NCBI GenBank assembly: GCA_016780605.1
Contig: JADHLS010000205.1
Span: 1 to 8,219, forward strand
Origin: Reyranella sp.
Lineage (GTDB): Bacteria > Pseudomonadota > Alphaproteobacteria > Reyranellales > Reyranellaceae
Reading direction: 5' to 3'
Length of the DNA: 8,219 nucleotides
Under the pieces are notes generated by a model that did no database searches, was not told the DNA's origin, and worked only from the letters and a program-made list of their open reading frames with translations. A program made the translations under genes and the position numbers. Every line of letters begins with the position of its first letter. Positions within the stretch are counted from its first letter, which is position 1. Shown here piece by piece: positions 6,124 to 8,219 of this stretch.

Positions 6124-6869
6124 CGCGCACGCTGCGCGGCCTTGCATTGCCGCTTCTGCTGCTGGCCTGCTGGCAAGCGGCCAGCCATTTCGGACTGGTC
6201 GACCGGCGAATCCTGCCGCCGCTCGAGCGGGTTGCCCATACCGCCATCGACCAGGTGGTCAATCACGGCCTGCTCGGCCACCTCGCCATCAGCCTGCTGC
6301 GCGACATGGTCGGCTTCGTGCTGGGCGCCATGCTCGGGCTGCTCACGGGCGCGCTGCTTGGATTGTTCCGCACCATCGATCTGCTGGTCTTTCCGTCCTT
6401 CAACGGACTGCGGCAGATCGCAATCCTCGCCTGGATTCCCCTGATCTCGATCTGGTTCGGCATCGGCGAGACGGCGAAGGTGGTTTTCATCACGGCTGCG
6501 GCGTTCATTCCGGTCGTCCTGAATACCTACGAAGGATTTCGCAGCGCTCCCGACTCGCTTGTGGAAGTCGCCCGCGCCTTCACCTTCACGCGCTGGCAGG
6601 CCATCACCCGGCTCTACCTGCCGTCGGCCTTGCCTTCGATCGCCACCGGCGTCCATCTGGCGCTGATCTATTCCTGGGTCGCCAGCATCGGCTCGGAGTA
6701 CTTCATGACTGTCGGACCGGGCATCGGCGGCATGATCATCGCCGGCCGCGAACGCTTCGAGATGGACCTCGTGATGCTCGGCATCCTGATCCTCGGCCTG
6801 GTTGGCTTCCTGATCAACCGCAGCGCGTCGCTCGTCGAAGCCCGCCTGCTGCGATGGCAACAGGCATGA
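6120..6869 (+). CDS. SsuC-like ABC transporter permease 2
   Basis: A 249-residue permease paralogous to permease 1. It starts at ATG 6120 within the ATGA overlap. A much longer open frame runs upstream from 5427, but that part is out-of-frame translation of permease 1. Hydrophobic segments lie at about 7-22, 64-82, 103-115, 118-135, 177-190 and 215-232. The EAA-type loop is EVARAFTFTRWQAITRLYLPSALPS (149-173), sharing F.FTRWQ..T...LP with permease 1, so both should dock onto the same type of ATPase. It lacks the hydrophilic N-terminal extension of permease 1. The shared core ISLLR..GF..G..LGLL.G and the W.PL...GIGE..K segment support common ancestry. The transported substrate is not evident. 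It is the last clear gene before the A+T-rich gap. Confidence 0.92.
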   Translation: MTRTLRGLALPLLLLACWQAASHFGLVDRRILPPLERVAHTAIDQVVNHGLLGHLAISLLRDMVGFVLGAMLGLLTGALLGLFRTIDLLVFPSFNGLRQIAILAWIPLISIWFGIGETAKVVFITAAAFIPVVLNTYEGFRSAPDSLVEVARAFTFTRWQAITRLYLPSALPSIATGVHLALIYSWVASIGSEYFMTVGPGIGGMIIAGRERFEMDLVMLGILILGLVGFLINRSASLVEARLLRWQQA

Positions 6870-6962
6870 CGGCCTTCGCCGCAGCTCGCATCGTCATGAC
6901 AGGGTTTGTCGCAGCATATCTGTGAACTTCGCATCGATATCGAGAAACGTTTGTTCTTTGCG

Positions 6963-6996
6963 TCGTCGCATGGCGAGCAACCCATGCCTTTGACGA
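6963..6996 (+). repeat. Bulged stem-loop upstream of the sulfhydrylase gene
   Basis: TCGTC (6963-6967) plus GCATGG (6968-6973) can pair with CCATGC (6982-6987) and GACGA (6992-6996). This gives 11 base pairs with a four-base bulge (6988-6991) and an eight-base loop (6974-6981). If transcription starts upstream, this would be a leader structure; alternatively its inner inverted repeat could be a protein-binding site. Confidence 0.35.
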
Positions 6997-7038
6997 AATC
7001 GTCCGTCGTTTGAAACAGTCGGTTACTTGTTCCGTCTC

Positions 7039-7045
7039 AAGGAGG
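7039..7045 (+). promoter_or_regulatory. Strong Shine-Dalgarno of the sulfhydrylase gene
   Basis: AAGGAGG lies seven bases before ATG 7053. It is the best ribosome-binding site in the window and fixes this start. Confidence 0.8.
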
Positions 7046-7052
7046 CTCCGTC

Positions 7053-8219
7053 ATGACCGCGTCACGTCATCCTGAAACACTCTCGCTGCACGCCGGTTGG
7101 CGCGCCGATCCTGCGACGGGCTCGGTCGCCGTGCCGATCTATCAGACGACGTCGTTCCAATTCCGCGATACCGAGCATGCGTCCAACCTGTTCGCGCTGA
7201 AGGAACTCGGCAACATCTACAGCCGAATCGGCAATCCCACCGTCGACGTGCTGGAGCAGCGCGTGGCGGCGCTGGAAGGTGGTGCAGCGGCCCTGGCATT
7301 GGGCTCGGGCCAGGCGGCGTCGGCCTTCGCCATCCAGAACCTGGCGCGCGCCGGCGACAACGTCGTGAGCTCGACCGATCTCTACGGCGGCACCTGGAAC
7401 CTTTTTGCCCATACGCTCAAGGATCAGGGCATCGAGGTGCGCTTCGTCGATCCCGCCGATCCGCAAGCCTTCTTGCGCGCCACCGACGAGCGCACGCGCG
7501 CCTATTATGCCGAGACGCTGCCCAATCCCAAGCTCACGGTCTTTCCGATCCGCGAAGTGGCCGACATCGGCCGGCCGCTCGGCATTCCGTTGATCGTCGA
7601 CAACACCGCCGCCCCCATCCTCACCCGGCCGATCGAGCACGGCGCCGCGATCGTCGTCTATTCCAGCACCAAGTATCTCGGCGGCCACGGCAACTCCATC
7701 GGCGGCCTGATCGTCGATAGCGGCAAGTTCGACTGGGCCGGGCATGCCGGGCGGCAGCCCGCGCTCAATACGCCGGATCCCAGCTATCACGGCGCCGTCT
7801 GGGTAGAGGCCGTGAAGCCGATCGGTCCGGTCGCCTACATCATCAAGGCGCGCACCACGCTGTTGCGCGACATCGGCGCGGCGCTGTCGCCCTTCAACGC
7901 CTTTCTCACCCTGCAGGGGATCGAGACGCTGGCGCTCCGGGTCGAGCGTCACGTGCGCAATGCGCAGGCTGTCGCCGACTTCCTCGCAAAGCGGCCGGAG
8001 GTGGCGCGCGTCATCCATCCGTCACAGCAGACTGGCGAGGCGCGGCGCCGCGCCGACACCTATCTCAAGGGCGGTTACGGCGGGCTGGTTGGCTTCGAGC
8101 TGGCGGCGGGTCGCGAGGCGGGGCGGCGATTCATCGACGCGCTGAAGCTGCTCTACCACGTGGCCAACATCGGCGACGCACGCAGCCTCGCAATCCATCC
8201 GGCAACCACCACCCACTCG
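7053..8219 (+). CDS. metY: O-acetylhomoserine aminocarboxypropyltransferase (sulfhydrylase), 3' truncated by window
   Basis: An open frame of 389 codons runs off the right edge; full-length members are about 425-430 residues. It is a cytoplasmic PLP enzyme of the Cys/Met metabolism family that makes homocysteine from O-acetylhomoserine and sulfide. It begins MTASRHPETLSLHAGWRADP. Recognisable parts: VPIYQTTSFQFRD (27-39), YSRIGNPTVDVLEQRVAALEGG (56-77), GSGQAA (84-89, PLP phosphate side), YYAETLPNPKL (151-161), IVDNTAAP with Asp183 (PLP ring nitrogen), and SSTKYLGGHGNSIGG with Lys207 forming the PLP aldimine. GNP of the usual ETxGNP motif is PNP here. The long loop with PSYHGAVW (243-250) and LSPFNAFLTLQGIETLALRVERH (278-300) favours MetY over cystathionine gamma-lyase or MetB. 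It is separated from the transporter genes by a gap with its own probable promoter. Sulfide from desulfonation could feed it. Succinylhomoserine use (MetZ) is less likely but not excluded. Confidence 0.93.
   Translation, partial: MTASRHPETLSLHAGWRADPATGSVAVPIYQTTSFQFRDTEHASNLFALKELGNIYSRIGNPTVDVLEQRVAALEGGAAALALGSGQAASAFAIQNLARAGDNVVSSTDLYGGTWNLFAHTLKDQGIEVRFVDPADPQAFLRATDERTRAYYAETLPNPKLTVFPIREVADIGRPLGIPLIVDNTAAPILTRPIEHGAAIVVYSSTKYLGGHGNSIGGLIVDSGKFDWAGHAGRQPALNTPDPSYHGAVWVEAVKPIGPVAYIIKARTTLLRDIGAALSPFNAFLTLQGIETLALRVERHVRNAQAVADFLAKRPEVARVIHPSQQTGEARRRADTYLKGGYGGLVGFELAAGREAGRRFIDALKLLYHVANIGDARSLAIHPATTTHS

Larger units (their letters stand above)
6870..7052 (+). promoter_or_regulatory. 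Intergenic region with probable promoter and leader of the sulfhydrylase gene
   Basis: This gap of 183 bases is the longest clearly non-coding stretch. Bases 6901-6960 are only 26/60 G+C, against roughly two thirds in the genes. It contains a perfect 10-base palindrome TCGATATCGA (6934-6943), followed one base later by AAACGTTT (6945-6952), possibly operator half-sites. A TTGACG at 6990-6995 resembles a -35 box, but no good -10 follows at 16-18 bases. A foldable leader element is at 6963-6996. I found no T-run terminator for the transporter operon and no pattern matching the SAM-II or SAH riboswitches as I remember them. Confidence 0.45.

Noticed and set aside
5982..6860. 292-codon minus-strand open frame opposite permease 2
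   Set aside because: The composition is Asp/Glu/Gln/Arg-rich without motifs, as expected from reading the complement of hydrophobic codons. The plus-strand permease is clear.
6886..6973. Repeated TCGCATCG (6886, 6929) and near copy at 6966, as operator sites
   Set aside because: An 8-base match recurring in a region this size is readily due to chance, and the same string also occurs at 1360.
6870..7052. SAM-II or SAH riboswitch before metY
   Set aside because: I looked for the pseudoknot and conserved strings I remember for these classes and found none. A covariance search would settle it.
7062..8018. 318-codon minus-strand open frame opposite the sulfhydrylase
   Set aside because: The plus strand encodes an unbroken MetY with PLP lysine and other motifs. 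The minus-strand product has no family features.
1..8219. Mobile elements, CRISPR arrays, tRNA or rRNA genes
   Set aside because: I saw no terminal inverted repeats, transposase motifs, regularly spaced repeats or tRNA-like cloverleaf sequences.

Overview
The window is GC-rich, densely packed bacterial DNA of the kind seen in alphaproteobacteria (Rhizobiales/Rhodospirillales-like). This rests on GC-ending codons, stop/start overlaps between genes and twin-arginine leaders on the binding proteins. The species cannot be fixed from the sequence. Every convincing gene lies on the plus strand, and together they form an organosulfur (sulfonate or related compound) uptake and desulfurization cluster.

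Layout. Position 3-227 is the 3' end of an acyl-CoA-dehydrogenase-fold flavoprotein. Position 243-1328 encodes an SsuD-like FMN-dependent (LLM class) monooxygenase. Position 1329-1611 holds a strong 9-bp hairpin and a possible 87-codon gene (1352-1615) whose stop overlaps the next start. Then come SsuA-like binding protein 1 (1612-2547), a TauD-family Fe(II)/2-oxoglutarate dioxygenase (2575-3402), an SsuB/TauB-like ATPase (3402-4232), binding protein 2 (4244-5320), and two tandem SsuC-like permeases (5320-6123 and 6120-6869). An A+T-richer gap (6870-7052) with short palindromes and a foldable leader follows. Position 7053 to the window end is an O-acetylhomoserine sulfhydrylase (MetY-type), cut off by the window edge roughly 40 codons short of the usual length.

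How it fits together (inference). The binding proteins capture organosulfur compounds in the periplasm, and the permease pair with the single ATPase imports them. Two different oxygenases (flavin-dependent and Fe/2OG-dependent) then release sulfite. After reduction to sulfide by enzymes not in this window, MetY can fix the sulfur into homocysteine. No flavin reductase, sulfite reductase or regulator is present here.

The most notable points are these. Two binding proteins and two diverged permeases (about 40% identical by hand count) share one ATPase. The dioxygenase keeps the sulfonate-binding residues of TauD but lacks its taurine-amine-side residues. The LLM enzyme lacks several SsuD active-site residues. 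I read this as a variant sulfur-scavenging locus with unknown substrates. I do not see evidence for a wholly new class of system.
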